16,131 nt of DNA from UBA8518 sp041659585 (GCA_041659585.1 JBAZXY010000020.1:1-16131); one strand, 5' to 3'. Shown: positions 1 to 7,216, numbered from the stretch's first letter. Numbers and translations: made by a program. The notes: generated by a model not told the origin, from the letters alone.

Positions 1-43
1 TAGTTTTATCAGTATCAATAAAGGTGCTTTGATTTTTGAACAT
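1..43 (-). CDS. Possible 5' end of a gene leaving the window (partial)
   Basis: An ATG at 43-41 on the minus strand opens a reading frame that stays open to the window edge, giving 14 codons: MFKNQSTFIDTDKT. It lies about 70 nt beyond the pnp terminator and points the same way as pnp, so a downstream gene here is plausible. No Shine-Dalgarno sequence or clear promoter precedes it. Fourteen codons are too few to identify a family, and an open frame this short could occur by chance. Confidence 0.35.
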   Translation of the reverse strand, partial: MFKNQSTFIDTDKT

Positions 44-110
44 AGTTTTATTTTTTTAAATTTTTTCTAAAGAATTTATTTTTTGAAGGGAGTTGATTAT
101 GTTGAAATAT

Positions 111-145
111 AAAAAATAGAGACAATTTTACTTGTCTCTATTTTA
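111..145 (-). terminator. Intrinsic terminator of pnp
   Basis: A 13-bp perfect inverted repeat (113-125 with 132-144, loop of 6) lies just past the pnp stop codon. Read on the minus strand it is followed by a run of T residues (116-111), the classic Rho-independent arrangement. Confidence 0.85.
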
Positions 146-165
146 CAACAAAATTTTCTTTTTGG

Positions 166-2277
166 CTACTCTGTTTTTTTGAGTGCGGCTTTCATGGATA
201 GGTTGATTCTTCCTTGAGCATCAATCTCCTTAACTTTTACAGGAACAATATCACCAACAGACACCACATCCTCTACTTTTTCTACGCGCGCCTCAGCCAG
301 TTCAGAGATATGAATCAAGCCCTCTTGTCCAGGTAGGATTTCAGCAAAAGCTCCGAAAGTCATAATCTTAGTGACTTTAGCTTGAAAAAGCTCCCCGGCT
401 TTTACTTCATGAGTTAGATTATCAATCCATTCCTGAGCTTTTTTAGCGGCTTGAGCATCTGGAGAGGTAATAAAAATAGATCCATCATCTTCAATATCAA
501 TTTGTACTCCAGTTTCGTCGATAATAGCATTGATAATTTTCCCACCACTGCCAATGACATTGCGAATCTTATCCGGATTAATATGCATAATGATAATGCG
601 AGGTGCATATTGGCTCATTTCAGCGCGTGGTGTTGGAATAGCAGCAATAATTTTTTCCATAATTTCCATGCGATTAGCACGAGATTGCTCTAAAACGGCT
701 TCTAGCATTTCTAGGGTGACGCCTTGCACTTTCACATCCATTTGCAAGGCAGTGATACCAACGGTGGTGCCAGCTGCTTTGAAATCCATGTCACCATAAT
801 GATCTTCTAATCCTTGAATATCGGTAAGAACTTTGAATTTTCCATCATTGCCCACGATAATACCCATGGCGATACCAGAAACTGGTCGCGTAATTGGGAC
901 ACCGGCATCCATTAGTGATAAAGTTGACCCACAAGTGGAAGCCATGGATGAGGATCCATTGGATTCCAGCACTTCAGAAACAAGTAGGATGGTATAAGGG
1001 AAAACTTCCTTGGCTGGCAGTACTGGTACGAGCGCCTTTTCTGCTAGCGCTCCATGACCCACTTCTCTTCTTCCTGGGCCACGCATTGGTCGCACTTCTC
1101 CTACGGAATAGGGTGGAAAATTGTAATGATGGATATATCGCTTTTTCATATCCACTTCCATGGTATCAATAATCTGTTCATCTCCGGGTGAGCCAAGGGT
1201 AGTTACGGTGAGGGCTTGGGTTTCGCCTCGAGTGAATAGTCCGGTGCCATGCGTACGAGGCAGGATGCCTACTTGGCAGTCGATATGGCGAATTTGATCG
1301 AGCTTTCGTCCATCTGGTCGCTGTTCTTTGTCGAGAATATTTTGGTGCACGATTTCATCTGATACTTCCTCAAAGACTTGGGTGGCAATTTCCTTCAACT
1401 TATCCACACCTTCGGTAAAATTAGCAGAAATGTATTCATTAACTTTTTCTTGAATAGCTTTGGTTTTTTCTTCGATAACAGTTTTCTTGGGATCATATAA
1501 AGCTTCAGCTAAATTTTCCGCTAGCAAAATTTCTTTTACCTTGGCTTCAAATTCAGGAGTGCCTTGTAAGAGAATGGGTGTAGCCTTTTCTTTGCCTACT
1601 TCTGTCACAATAGCTTCAATGAAAGTAGCAATCTTGGTGATAGCTTCTTGTCCAAAGGCAAAGGCTTTAGCAATATTTTCTTCAGGCACTTCCTTGGCAC
1701 CCGCTTCCAACATATTGATTTTATCTTTCGTTCCAGAAATAACCAGATCAAGCTTGCTGTCAGCCAGTTCGCCATTTACCGGGTTTAAAATGAAATCCCC
1801 ATTTTCTGCTTGGGCTACACGCACAGCTGCAACCGGTCCATTCCAGGGGATGTTGGAAATAGCTAGTGCAGTAGAGGCAGCAATAACAGCCAGAGTATCT
1901 GGATCATTTTCTCCATCAATTGACAGAACAGTTACAATCACCTGCACTTCATTACGCATACGAGCATTAAACAGCGGTCGAATGGTGCGATCAACTAGAC
2001 GTCCGGTCAGGACAGCGTCGTCTGAGGGACGACCTTCTCTTTTGATAAAGCGAGAGCCTTTGATTTTTCCAGCCGCATAATAGCGCTCTTCAAAATCCAC
2101 CATCAAAGGGAAATAGCCGCTGATGCGGGATAGTCCCTTGCTCATCACAGCGGTAGCCAGGACAACGGTGTCGCCATAGCGCACAGTCACCGAGCCATTG
2201 GCTTGCTTGGCCAGGAGGCCGGTTTCAACCTCCAATAGGCGTCCCCCAATTTGGAGGGACCATTTTTTTTGTTCCAT
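166..2277 (-). CDS. pnp: Polyribonucleotide nucleotidyltransferase (PNPase)
   Basis: PNPase is a trimeric phosphorolytic 3'-5' exoribonuclease of mRNA turnover and the RNA degradosome. The 703-residue product has the full family layout: a first RNase PH domain (about 1-215), an all-helical linker (about 235-310), the catalytic second RNase PH domain (about 315-545), a KH domain with the IGSGGK loop (575-580) and a C-terminal S1 domain (about 627-695). The signature EDHYGDMDFK supplies the expected active-site Asp492, Asp498 and Lys500, and the phosphate-binding GSSSMAS stretch is at 441-447. Length is normal and no key residue is missing. The ATG at 2277 is used because the protein starts exactly where the family does, although no Shine-Dalgarno sequence precedes it. 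It lies downstream of rpsO, as in many bacteria, but with a NYN gene and a terminator in between, so it is probably transcribed from its own leader (2278-2425). Confidence 0.98.
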   Translation of the reverse strand: MEQKKWSLQIGGRLLEVETGLLAKQANGSVTVRYGDTVVLATAVMSKGLSRISGYFPLMVDFEERYYAAGKIKGSRFIKREGRPSDDAVLTGRLVDRTIRPLFNARMRNEVQVIVTVLSIDGENDPDTLAVIAASTALAISNIPWNGPVAAVRVAQAENGDFILNPVNGELADSKLDLVISGTKDKINMLEAGAKEVPEENIAKAFAFGQEAITKIATFIEAIVTEVGKEKATPILLQGTPEFEAKVKEILLAENLAEALYDPKKTVIEEKTKAIQEKVNEYISANFTEGVDKLKEIATQVFEEVSDEIVHQNILDKEQRPDGRKLDQIRHIDCQVGILPRTHGTGLFTRGETQALTVTTLGSPGDEQIIDTMEVDMKKRYIHHYNFPPYSVGEVRPMRGPGRREVGHGALAEKALVPVLPAKEVFPYTILLVSEVLESNGSSSMASTCGSTLSLMDAGVPITRPVSGIAMGIIVGNDGKFKVLTDIQGLEDHYGDMDFKAAGTTVGITALQMDVKVQGVTLEMLEAVLEQSRANRMEIMEKIIAAIPTPRAEMSQYAPRIIIMHINPDKIRNVIGSGGKIINAIIDETGVQIDIEDDGSIFITSPDAQAAKKAQEWIDNLTHEVKAGELFQAKVTKIMTFGAFAEILPGQEGLIHISELAEARVEKVEDVVSVGDIVPVKVKEIDAQGRINLSMKAALKKTE

Positions 2278-2425
2278 AAGAAACGTGTAGTCTTGACTAG
2301 CAACGTTATAAACACGATAGTGGGTTCAAATGTTGAACGCAATATTGTGCCTGTTACGCACTAGTTAAGACAAATATTAAATTATTAACTGGCTATAGAA
2401 TAGCTTATTTTGATGGCTTTGTCAA
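2278..2425 (-). promoter_or_regulatory. pnp leader / promoter region with small inverted repeats
   Basis: The gap between the NYN gene and pnp must hold the pnp promoter, because a terminator ends the upstream transcript. The best match on the minus strand is TTGTCT, 18 nt, CACAAT, which is weak. Downstream are a perfect 6-bp inverted repeat, GTTCAA-ATG-TTGAAC (2324-2338 on the plus strand), and the small repeat TAGTC-TT-GACTA close to the start codon. In enterobacteria the pnp leader hairpin is the target of RNase III/PNPase autoregulation. Whether these short repeats play that role here is inference. Confidence 0.35.
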
Positions 2426-2457
2426 AACAAAAAAACCACCGAGGTGATTTTTTTGTT
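2426..2457 (-). terminator. Intrinsic terminator of the NYN gene
   Basis: On the minus strand an A-rich arm, TCAC, the loop CTCG, GTGG and a run of seven T form a stem with one G.U pair, starting 10 nt past the NYN stop codon. The A/T symmetry means it could also form on the other strand, but no plus-strand gene approaches it. Confidence 0.8.
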
Positions 2458-2466
2458 GAACAATCT

Positions 2467-2964
2467 TTAGATTAAAAATTTCTTTTTGTTTTCACTGATA
2501 TTGGTGAATCCATCCACTTCCTCTACGAGCTTGGCACTGGTGGATTCAAGGAATGCCATCACTTCCACGCGGCAACCTGTGGTGCTTTGGATATAGTTAA
2601 CCAGCGGAATATAATCGCCATCGCCTGACATCAAAATGATGACGTCTAGGCTTTTGGACATCTTAATGGCGTCCACTGTGATGCCCACGTCCCAATCGCC
2701 TTTCTTGGCTCCGCCGGGAAAAATTTGTAAATCCTTGGTTTTCACTTCAAAGCCTTGTTTTTCCAAGGCTTCAAAAAATTTTTCTTCCTGGCCTTCCAGC
2801 GTTTTGATGCCATAGGCCACGGCGCGAATCAGTTTGCGGTCTCCTACCCCGTCTTTCAAGAGGGCGCCAAAATTAGTCTTCTTTTTGTGCAGCACTTTCG
2901 CAGAGTAGTAGAGATTTTGGATATCTACCAATATCCCGACGCGCTGTTCCTTGAATATGCTCAT
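2467..2964 (-). CDS. NYN (PIN-like) domain protein, LabA/DUF88 type
   Basis: This 165-residue protein is a single NYN domain, a PIN-like fold usually linked to RNA cleavage or binding. The acidic-site pattern is present: VDIQN at 13-17 (Asp14, Asn17), GDWDVGITVDA at 89-99 (Asp90, Asp92, Asp98) and SGDGDY at 113-118 (Asp115, Asp117). No extra domain, signal peptide or membrane segment is seen, so it is probably cytosolic. It sits between rpsO and pnp, two RNA-related genes, which fits a role in RNA processing or decay, but its substrate cannot be told from sequence. The ATG lies about 20 nt past the rpsO terminator, with no Shine-Dalgarno sequence and only a lone TATACA box just before the start. 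Expression may therefore depend on read-through from rpsO or on a very short leader. The family call is firm; the nuclease activity is inferred. Confidence 0.88.
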   Translation of the reverse strand: MSIFKEQRVGILVDIQNLYYSAKVLHKKKTNFGALLKDGVGDRKLIRAVAYGIKTLEGQEEKFFEALEKQGFEVKTKDLQIFPGGAKKGDWDVGITVDAIKMSKSLDVIILMSGDGDYIPLVNYIQSTTGCRVEVMAFLESTSAKLVEEVDGFTNISENKKKFLI

Positions 2965-2985
2965 AAAGTGTATATTTAATAAAAT

Positions 2986-3013
2986 AAAAACAGGTTTATT
3001 TCACCCTGTTTTT
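2986..3013 (-). terminator. Intrinsic terminator of rpsO, just ahead of the NYN gene
   Basis: A 9-bp perfect stem, AAAAACAGG with CCTGTTTTT (2986-2994 and 3005-3013), begins 8 nt past the rpsO stop codon and is followed on the minus strand by a T-rich run. The NYN start codon is only about 20 nt further on, so this hairpin could tune how much rpsO transcript reaches that gene. Confidence 0.8.
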
Positions 3014-3020
3014 AATCGAA

Positions 3021-3290
3021 TTATCCTTTGATGCCAAGCTTCTTGATAACATCTTTGTAAGATTTTTCACTAACCTTCTGTAAGTAAAGCATTAAGCGCT
3101 TTCTTTTGGAAATCATTTTTAGCAGTCCTCTTCGAGAATGAAAATCTTTAGCGTTCTTTTTCAGGTGAGCGGTAAGTTTTTTGATTTTTTCTGTAAAAAG
3201 GGCAATTTGATATTCTGGAGAACCAGTATCTTTTTCATGTCTTTTTACGCTTTCAGTTACTCCTTCTTTCTGCTTGTGAGTGAGTGCCAT
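3021..3290 (-). CDS. rpsO: 30S ribosomal protein S15
   Basis: S15 is a primary 16S rRNA-binding protein of the small-subunit platform and helps form an intersubunit bridge. The product has 89 residues, the usual length, and carries the family core: the TGSPEYQIALFTEKI stretch and the LTAHLKKNAKDFHSRRGLL block with its Ser-Arg-Arg and the following basic KRKRLMLYL helix. The ATG is preceded by AAAAAACT with no Shine-Dalgarno sequence. A strong promoter lies about 90 nt upstream, leaving a leader with a perfect hairpin (3329-3348). S15 represses its own translation through leader RNA structures in several bacteria, so that leader is a natural candidate for autoregulation. The neighbouring pnp gene, separated by the NYN gene, reflects the common rpsO-pnp order. 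Confidence 0.98.
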   Translation of the reverse strand: MALTHKQKEGVTESVKRHEKDTGSPEYQIALFTEKIKKLTAHLKKNAKDFHSRRGLLKMISKRKRLMLYLQKVSEKSYKDVIKKLGIKG

Positions 3291-3380
3291 AGTTTTTTCG
3301 GCTAAACATGAGTTAGGCTATGCCTTCGCTCCATAAAATTGTATGGAGACAACTGATGTTTGCTAATCATTTATTATTAC
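3291..3380 (-). promoter_or_regulatory. rpsO 5' leader with perfect hairpin
   Basis: Given the promoter at 3387-3415, the leader is about 90 nt. It contains a 7-bp perfect hairpin, CTCCATA with TATGGAG (3329-3335 and 3342-3348, loop of 6). Closer to the start codon is the small repeat AGGC-ATA-GCCT. S15 leaders in unrelated bacteria carry different autoregulatory structures, so function here is inferred from position only. Confidence 0.5.
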
Positions 3381-3386
3381 TTTTTT

Positions 3387-3415
3387 ATTTTAGCATAGAT
3401 ATTGGGTCTTGTCCA
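3387..3415 (-). promoter_or_regulatory. rpsO promoter
   Basis: On the minus strand: TGGACA (3415-3410), a 17-nt spacer, then TAAAAT (3392-3387) preceded by TGC, an extended -10. The predicted start is near 3380. The -35 and -10 boxes each differ from the sigma-70 consensus at one position and the spacing is ideal. Confidence 0.75.
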
Positions 3416-3444
3416 GCTTATCAGGGCACAATTAAGGCAGATAT

Positions 3445-3460
3445 GTTACAATTGGGAGGT
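3445..3460 (+). promoter_or_regulatory. Extended -10 and displaced GGGAGGT before uvrD
   Basis: TGT followed by TACAAT (3445-3452) is an extended -10 without a recognisable -35 box. It is followed by GGGAGGT at 3454-3460, a perfect Shine-Dalgarno core, but 20 nt before the ATG, about twice the usual distance. No other start codon in frame fits, because a TAA lies at 3466-3468. Confidence 0.5.
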
Positions 3461-3480
3461 AATTCTAAAATAACATAAAA

Positions 3481-5688
3481 ATGTCTTCTATATTAGAAAA
3501 ACTGAATCCTTCTCAGAAACAGGCAGTGGAAACTATTAATGGACCAGTACTGGTGATTGCGGGTGCTGGATCAGGTAAGACCAAGGCGCTGACGCATCGT
3601 GTAGCCTATCTGATTTGTGATAAAAATATCGCTCCGCGTAACATTTTGGCGGTAACCTTCACTAACAAGGCGGCGCAAGAGATGAAGGAGCGAATTCTGG
3701 CTCTTTTGGGTGGGGATAAGAATCGTTTGCCATTGATTGGTACATTTCATTCTATTTGTGTGCGAATTTTGCGCTCGGAGATTGAAAAAATAGGCTACCA
3801 AAAAAGTTTTAATATTTTTGATACTCAGGATCAGGAATCGCTGATGAAAAAAACGATGCGGGAACTAGAAATTAATACGGATCAATTTAAGCCCAAGGCT
3901 ATTTTAGGTACTATTTCTAAAGCTAAAAATGAACTTAAGGATGCGACTGATTTTGCGGCCCAGGTGACCGGCTATTATGAGGAAATGGTGGCTCGCATAT
4001 ACACAGCATATCAAAAGAAGTTGCAAGAGCAGGGCGCTTTGGATTTTGATGATATTATTATGTTAACTGTGAAGATATTTAAAGGAGTTCCTCAGGTGTT
4101 AGAAAAATATCAGAATCTGTTTCAATATATTATGGTAGATGAATACCAAGACACTAATCACGCCCAATATAGCTTGGTGCGGATGCTGGCGGAAAAATGG
4201 GGCAATATTTGTGTGGTAGGTGATGATTGGCAGGGTATTTATTCTTGGCGCGGTGCTAATATTCAAAATATCCTAGATTTCGAGAAAGATTATCCAGCGG
4301 CTAAAACTGTTAAGTTAGAGCAGAATTACCGTTCTACTCAAAACATTTTAGATGCGGCTTATGGTGTGATTTCAAAGAACATCAATCGCAAAGATAAGAA
4401 AATATGGACAGAAAATAGGGGTGGGCAACTAATCAGTTTGTATGAAGCCTCCAATGAAAGGGATGAGGCTAATTTTATTGCAGCAGAGATTATTAAAAAC
4501 AAGGAACAATATCAGGCTAATCTAAATGATTTTGTGGTTTTATACCGGACCAACGCTCAATCCCGTATCGTCGAGGAGGCCATGCTACGCAACTCCTTGC
4601 CCTACCGGATTATTGGTGGCTTGAAGTTTTACCAAAGAAAAGAGGTGAAAGATATTATTGCCTATTTGCGGTTAGTGCAAAACTTTAATGATGAGATTTC
4701 TCTGGAGCGAGTGATTAATGAGCCTCGTCGAGGGGTAGGCGATAAGACATTGGCGGAATGGCTAAGAATAAGTCAATTAAATAACTTGAATTATGTAGAG
4801 GCAGGTTTAAATTTAAAATTTCGAATTGCAAATTTAGATTCAAAATCAAATTTTGAATTTCAAAAATTAAAAATTGATTCAAATTTTAAAATCCAGGCTT
4901 CAAAGTTAGATGCAATAGTTGAGTTTTGTCAGTTTATTAGGGATGCTGCAGAAAAAACTGAAAAAATGACAATAGCTAAATTAATTGAGTTTGTTTTTGC
5001 AAAAAGTGGTTATGAAAAATCATTATTAGATGGCACGGATGAGGGGCAGGCGCGTTATGATAACGTACGAGAGCTGCAAACGGTGGCTAAAAAATATGAT
5101 GAGTATGTTGGCGTGGAAGGATTGAGTTTGTTTTTAGAGGAGGTGGCGCTCATTGCTGATACAGATAATATTAACCAATCTACGGAATCTGTACATTTAA
5201 TGACTTTGCATAGTGCTAAGGGGCTGGAGTTTAAAACCGTTTTTATTATTGGCCTGGAAGAAGGTATTTTCCCGCATTCACGCAGCGTGATGGATGATAA
5301 TGAAATGGAGGAGGAGCGTAGATTGATGTATGTAGGCATTACTAGGGCGAAAGAAAAGGTATACTTGCTTTATACTAGGGAGCGACATATTTTTGGCTCA
5401 TTGCAAATAAATTCACCTTCTCGGTTTATGCGGGATATTCCAGAGCATCTGATGGAGGATTTTTTAGGTGGTGACACAGATACGGTTTTTCCAACAACTA
5501 GTCCTGTATCAAAAACAATCACTAATCCAGTAGTTACGCAATATGTGGATGGTGAACGGGTGGAGCATCCTGTTTTTGGAGCGGGGTTGATTATTGCCTC
5601 ACAGGGCGATATTCTTACTATTGCTTTTTCCAAGGCTGGTCTAAAGAAGCTCTCGGCTTCCATTGCACCATTGCAAAAAATTTCTTAA
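3481..5688 (+). CDS. UvrD/PcrA-type superfamily 1 DNA helicase
   Basis: This is an ATP-dependent 3'-5' helicase of repair and replication-conflict resolution, 735 residues. Motifs in order: Q motif (NPSQKQAV, 9-16), Walker A GAGSGKT (28-34), TFTNKAA (59-65), GTFHS (87-91), Walker B VDEYQD (219-224), motif III GDDWQGIYSWRGA (247-259), QNYRST (281-286), LMTLHSAKGLEF (573-584) and the arginine-finger motif VGITRAKEK (618-626). The C-terminus (about 693-734, HPVFGAGLI to APLQKI) matches the Tudor-like tail that links PcrA/UvrD to RNA polymerase. Motif III reads DDWQG where PcrA usually has DDDQS. Residues about 443-475, in the 2B subdomain, are a Lys/Asn/Phe/Ile-rich insert encoded by an AT-rich palindromic stretch, reported separately. 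It converges on the LysM-CHAP gene across a shared terminator. uvrD and pcrA cannot be told apart by sequence reading alone. Confidence 0.96.
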   Translation: MSSILEKLNPSQKQAVETINGPVLVIAGAGSGKTKALTHRVAYLICDKNIAPRNILAVTFTNKAAQEMKERILALLGGDKNRLPLIGTFHSICVRILRSEIEKIGYQKSFNIFDTQDQESLMKKTMRELEINTDQFKPKAILGTISKAKNELKDATDFAAQVTGYYEEMVARIYTAYQKKLQEQGALDFDDIIMLTVKIFKGVPQVLEKYQNLFQYIMVDEYQDTNHAQYSLVRMLAEKWGNICVVGDDWQGIYSWRGANIQNILDFEKDYPAAKTVKLEQNYRSTQNILDAAYGVISKNINRKDKKIWTENRGGQLISLYEASNERDEANFIAAEIIKNKEQYQANLNDFVVLYRTNAQSRIVEEAMLRNSLPYRIIGGLKFYQRKEVKDIIAYLRLVQNFNDEISLERVINEPRRGVGDKTLAEWLRISQLNNLNYVEAGLNLKFRIANLDSKSNFEFQKLKIDSNFKIQASKLDAIVEFCQFIRDAAEKTEKMTIAKLIEFVFAKSGYEKSLLDGTDEGQARYDNVRELQTVAKKYDEYVGVEGLSLFLEEVALIADTDNINQSTESVHLMTLHSAKGLEFKTVFIIGLEEGIFPHSRSVMDDNEMEEERRLMYVGITRAKEKVYLLYTRERHIFGSLQINSPSRFMRDIPEHLMEDFLGGDTDTVFPTTSPVSKTITNPVVTQYVDGERVEHPVFGAGLIIASQGDILTIAFSKAGLKKLSASIAPLQKIS
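4806..4896. repeat. AT-rich palindromic element inserted in frame in the helicase gene
   Basis: About 90 bp that is strikingly AT-rich relative to the flanking coding sequence. It carries terminal inverted repeats TTTAAAATTT (4812-4821) and AAATTTTAAA (4881-4890), and a central perfect palindrome ATTCAAAAT-CAA-ATTTTGAAT (4838-4858). It keeps the reading frame and encodes roughly 30 residues rich in Lys, Asn, Phe and Ile, replacing a stretch of the 2B subdomain where PcrA has an ordinary helix-turn segment. It resembles the protein-coding palindromic elements known from Rickettsia; that similarity is one of form, not of sequence. Confidence 0.6.
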
Positions 5689-5695
5689 TACTGTT

Positions 5696-5737
5696 CAAAT
5701 AAAAAAAACCTGCTTTTAGGCAGGTTTTTTTTATTTG
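5696..5737. terminator. Bidirectional terminator between uvrD and the LysM-CHAP gene
   Basis: A perfect 18-bp inverted repeat (5696-5713 with 5720-5737) encloses the loop TTTTAG, with a CCTGC/GCAGG core flanked by A8 and T8 tracts. The tracts give a U-run on either strand, so it serves both convergent genes: the helicase stop is 8 nt to the left and the LysM-CHAP stop 12 nt to the right. Confidence 0.93.
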
Positions 5738-5748
5738 AAAGAGTGTGT

Positions 5749-6771
5749 TTAGTAAATAAATCCTTTGATGACTCGACTGCCAGCAACGATGGTGCGAGTT
5801 GATTTTTTAGCAAAACCCTTGTAGTTCATTTCTGAGACGGTGAATTCATTACCGCGAACGCTTTCTACGATAGCGACATGTCCCCACCATGATTCAGAGG
5901 AAACCATGATTGAGCCAACTTTAGGTGTTTTTCCAGTAGCATAGCCCATAGACTTCGCGTTATATAACCATGCCCCAGCATTTCCTGACCAAGGGACATT
6001 CTTTTTTTGGGCTACATACCAAGTGCAATAACCATAAGGAAAGGCATGTCCATTACCACTGGCAGCTCCCACCTTTTTTCCGGAAACTTCAAATGATTCG
6101 TATGGACGAGCGGCAATAGCGGATGAGCTTGAGGCGGTTGGTGCTGTTGGAATGGTAACTTCTTTTTGTCCATCAGGAATAATAATTTCTTGTCCATCTT
6201 CCAAGTCTCCATTAGCAGGCAATTCATTAAAGGCAATAATCTTTTCTTTGTTAGCTTTATATTTGTCAGCAATGGAATCGATAGTATCCTTTTTTTGCAC
6301 AGTATAGGATAGTCCGGATGCCGGCAGGATGAATATTTTATCCCCTGGCATAATGGAGTCGATATTGTCAATTTCATTTGCCCAAAGAATGGTATTGATT
6401 GAAATATGATGCTTTAAGGCGATAGCATTTACAGTATCTCCTGTTTGCACTTCATAAATTTCCACTCCGCCATCTTCCTTGGGATCTTTTTTAACTGGAC
6501 TGGTTCCGGCGACTAGTGCTTGTCCTTGCATAGTTACTAAGGAAACTTCCTCATCTTCTATTTTAATGCTGGGATCAGGTGATGTGCTGGCTTGCGCAAC
6601 AGGAGCCAAGACTAATCCCATCTTTCTGTCTGTTTCTAGAAAAAGTTTTTTAGCTAAAGGATTTTCATAGTTGTCACTGGTGGATCCTAGGTATCCAAAA
6701 AGAAAACCGCTGGATTCTTTTCCGGCTGAGATGTTGGTAGCGGAGACAAGAAAAGCGCTGGAGATAACCAC
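5749..6771 (-). CDS. LysM-CHAP cell-wall hydrolase, N-terminus uncertain
   Basis: This is a secreted or membrane-anchored peptidoglycan-binding and probably peptidoglycan-cleaving protein. Numbered from the GTG at 6771 (340 residues): a hydrophobic start (1-16), a Ser/Thr/Asp-rich linker, LysM 1 (about 105-149, YEVQTGDTVNAIA), LysM 2 (about 155-199, YTVQKKDTIDSIA), an Ala/Ser/Thr linker, and a C-terminal CHAP domain (about 242-340). The CHAP domain has Cys249 in YGYCTWYVA, His298 in WWGHVAIVE and Asn316 in SEMNYKG as the likely catalytic set. CHAP domains are amidases or endopeptidases; the bond cut here is unknown. The GTG falls inside the hydrophobic segment and leaves no basic residues before it, so it is a poor biological start. 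The frame continues upstream for 69 codons of protein-like sequence to an in-frame TAA (see 6772-7002). The domains themselves look intact. Confidence 0.88.
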   Translation of the reverse strand: MVISSAFLVSATNISAGKESSGFLFGYLGSTSDNYENPLAKKLFLETDRKMGLVLAPVAQASTSPDPSIKIEDEEVSLVTMQGQALVAGTSPVKKDPKEDGGVEIYEVQTGDTVNAIALKHHISINTILWANEIDNIDSIMPGDKIFILPASGLSYTVQKKDTIDSIADKYKANKEKIIAFNELPANGDLEDGQEIIIPDGQKEVTIPTAPTASSSSAIAARPYESFEVSGKKVGAASGNGHAFPYGYCTWYVAQKKNVPWSGNAGAWLYNAKSMGYATGKTPKVGSIMVSSESWWGHVAIVESVRGNEFTVSEMNYKGFAKKSTRTIVAGSRVIKGFIY

Positions 6772-7002
6772 AATAAGAGCTGAATAGCTTCTGAATAGAT
6801 GTAATAATTTTATGGTTCGACGCTCCTTGATAAAATTAATAGTATTCTTTTGTCCAAGATGAATCTGTTTGAGTAGATCTCTTAGGTTTTCACGGCCTAA
6901 TAAACTTTGAGATAATGAGATAATTAGTTTACTAATGACATTAGTCTTTCTTTTTGGTTTTGGTCTTAGATAGAGTGTTTATAAAACTCTCTTAATCATC
7001 AT
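6772..7002 (-). pseudogene. 5' coding extension of the LysM-CHAP gene, interrupted by TAA
   Basis: Upstream of the GTG, in the same frame, 69 sense codons (6978-6772) encode a basic stretch (LRPKPKRKTN), an amphipathic region and the missing first part of the membrane helix (SYSALIVV runs on into ISSAFLVSA). There is no ATG, GTG or TTG among them. A TAA at 6981-6979 closes this frame. Directly beyond it, still in frame, ATG ATG ATT AAG AGA GTT TTA (7002-6982) lies about 22 nt below a near-consensus promoter. The natural protein therefore seems to begin MMIKRVL and continue through the TAA into TLYLRPKPK. Possible explanations are a nonsense mutation, an assembly or read error, or initiation at a non-standard codon. 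Readthrough cannot be excluded, but nothing in the sequence demonstrates it. Confidence 0.6.
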
Positions 7003-7030
7003 TCCAGAACCCTAATTTTTATTAATGATA

Positions 7031-7059
7031 AGTATAGCTAAAATAGACTATCTTGTCAA
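7031..7059 (-). promoter_or_regulatory. Promoter of the LysM-CHAP gene
   Basis: On the minus strand: a perfect TTGACA (7059-7054), a 17-nt spacer, then TATACT (7036-7031), one mismatch from consensus. The predicted start is near 7024, only about 22 nt before the ATG at 7002, which supports that ATG as the original start of the gene. Confidence 0.82.
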
Positions 7060-7216
7060 ACACAAATAAGGGTTAAATTTGGTAAATTGAAAATAGCTCT
7101 AATTTAGCTGAAAAAGAGGTGTAATGTGAGAAAGCTGGAAAAAAGTGTATTTTTTTAGCTAATTGGATTATTATAAGGAGGGAATAGAAAAAAATAAATT
7201 TAAAATAATCTTACCT

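Noticed and set aside
1460..2080. Plus-strand frame of 206 codons opposite pnp
   Set aside because: It lies wholly within pnp on the other strand; the product is Ser/Ala/Thr-rich with no domain, a mirror of the pnp codons.
6012..6377. Minus-strand frame of 121 codons inside the LysM-CHAP gene
   Set aside because: It is a different frame of the same strand in a gene with clear domains; no recognisable motif.
6979..6981. Stop codon reassignment as the explanation for the LysM-CHAP interruption
   Set aside because: The codon is TAA, and other genes in the window (recombinase, helicase, MBL, S1) end at TAA in the expected places; the known reassignment in these lineages concerns TGA.
7163..7216. 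TTG start adding 18 residues to the recombinase
   Set aside because: The only strong ribosome-binding motif is inside this stretch, downstream of the TTG, and the extra residues do not resemble the usual Xer N-terminus.
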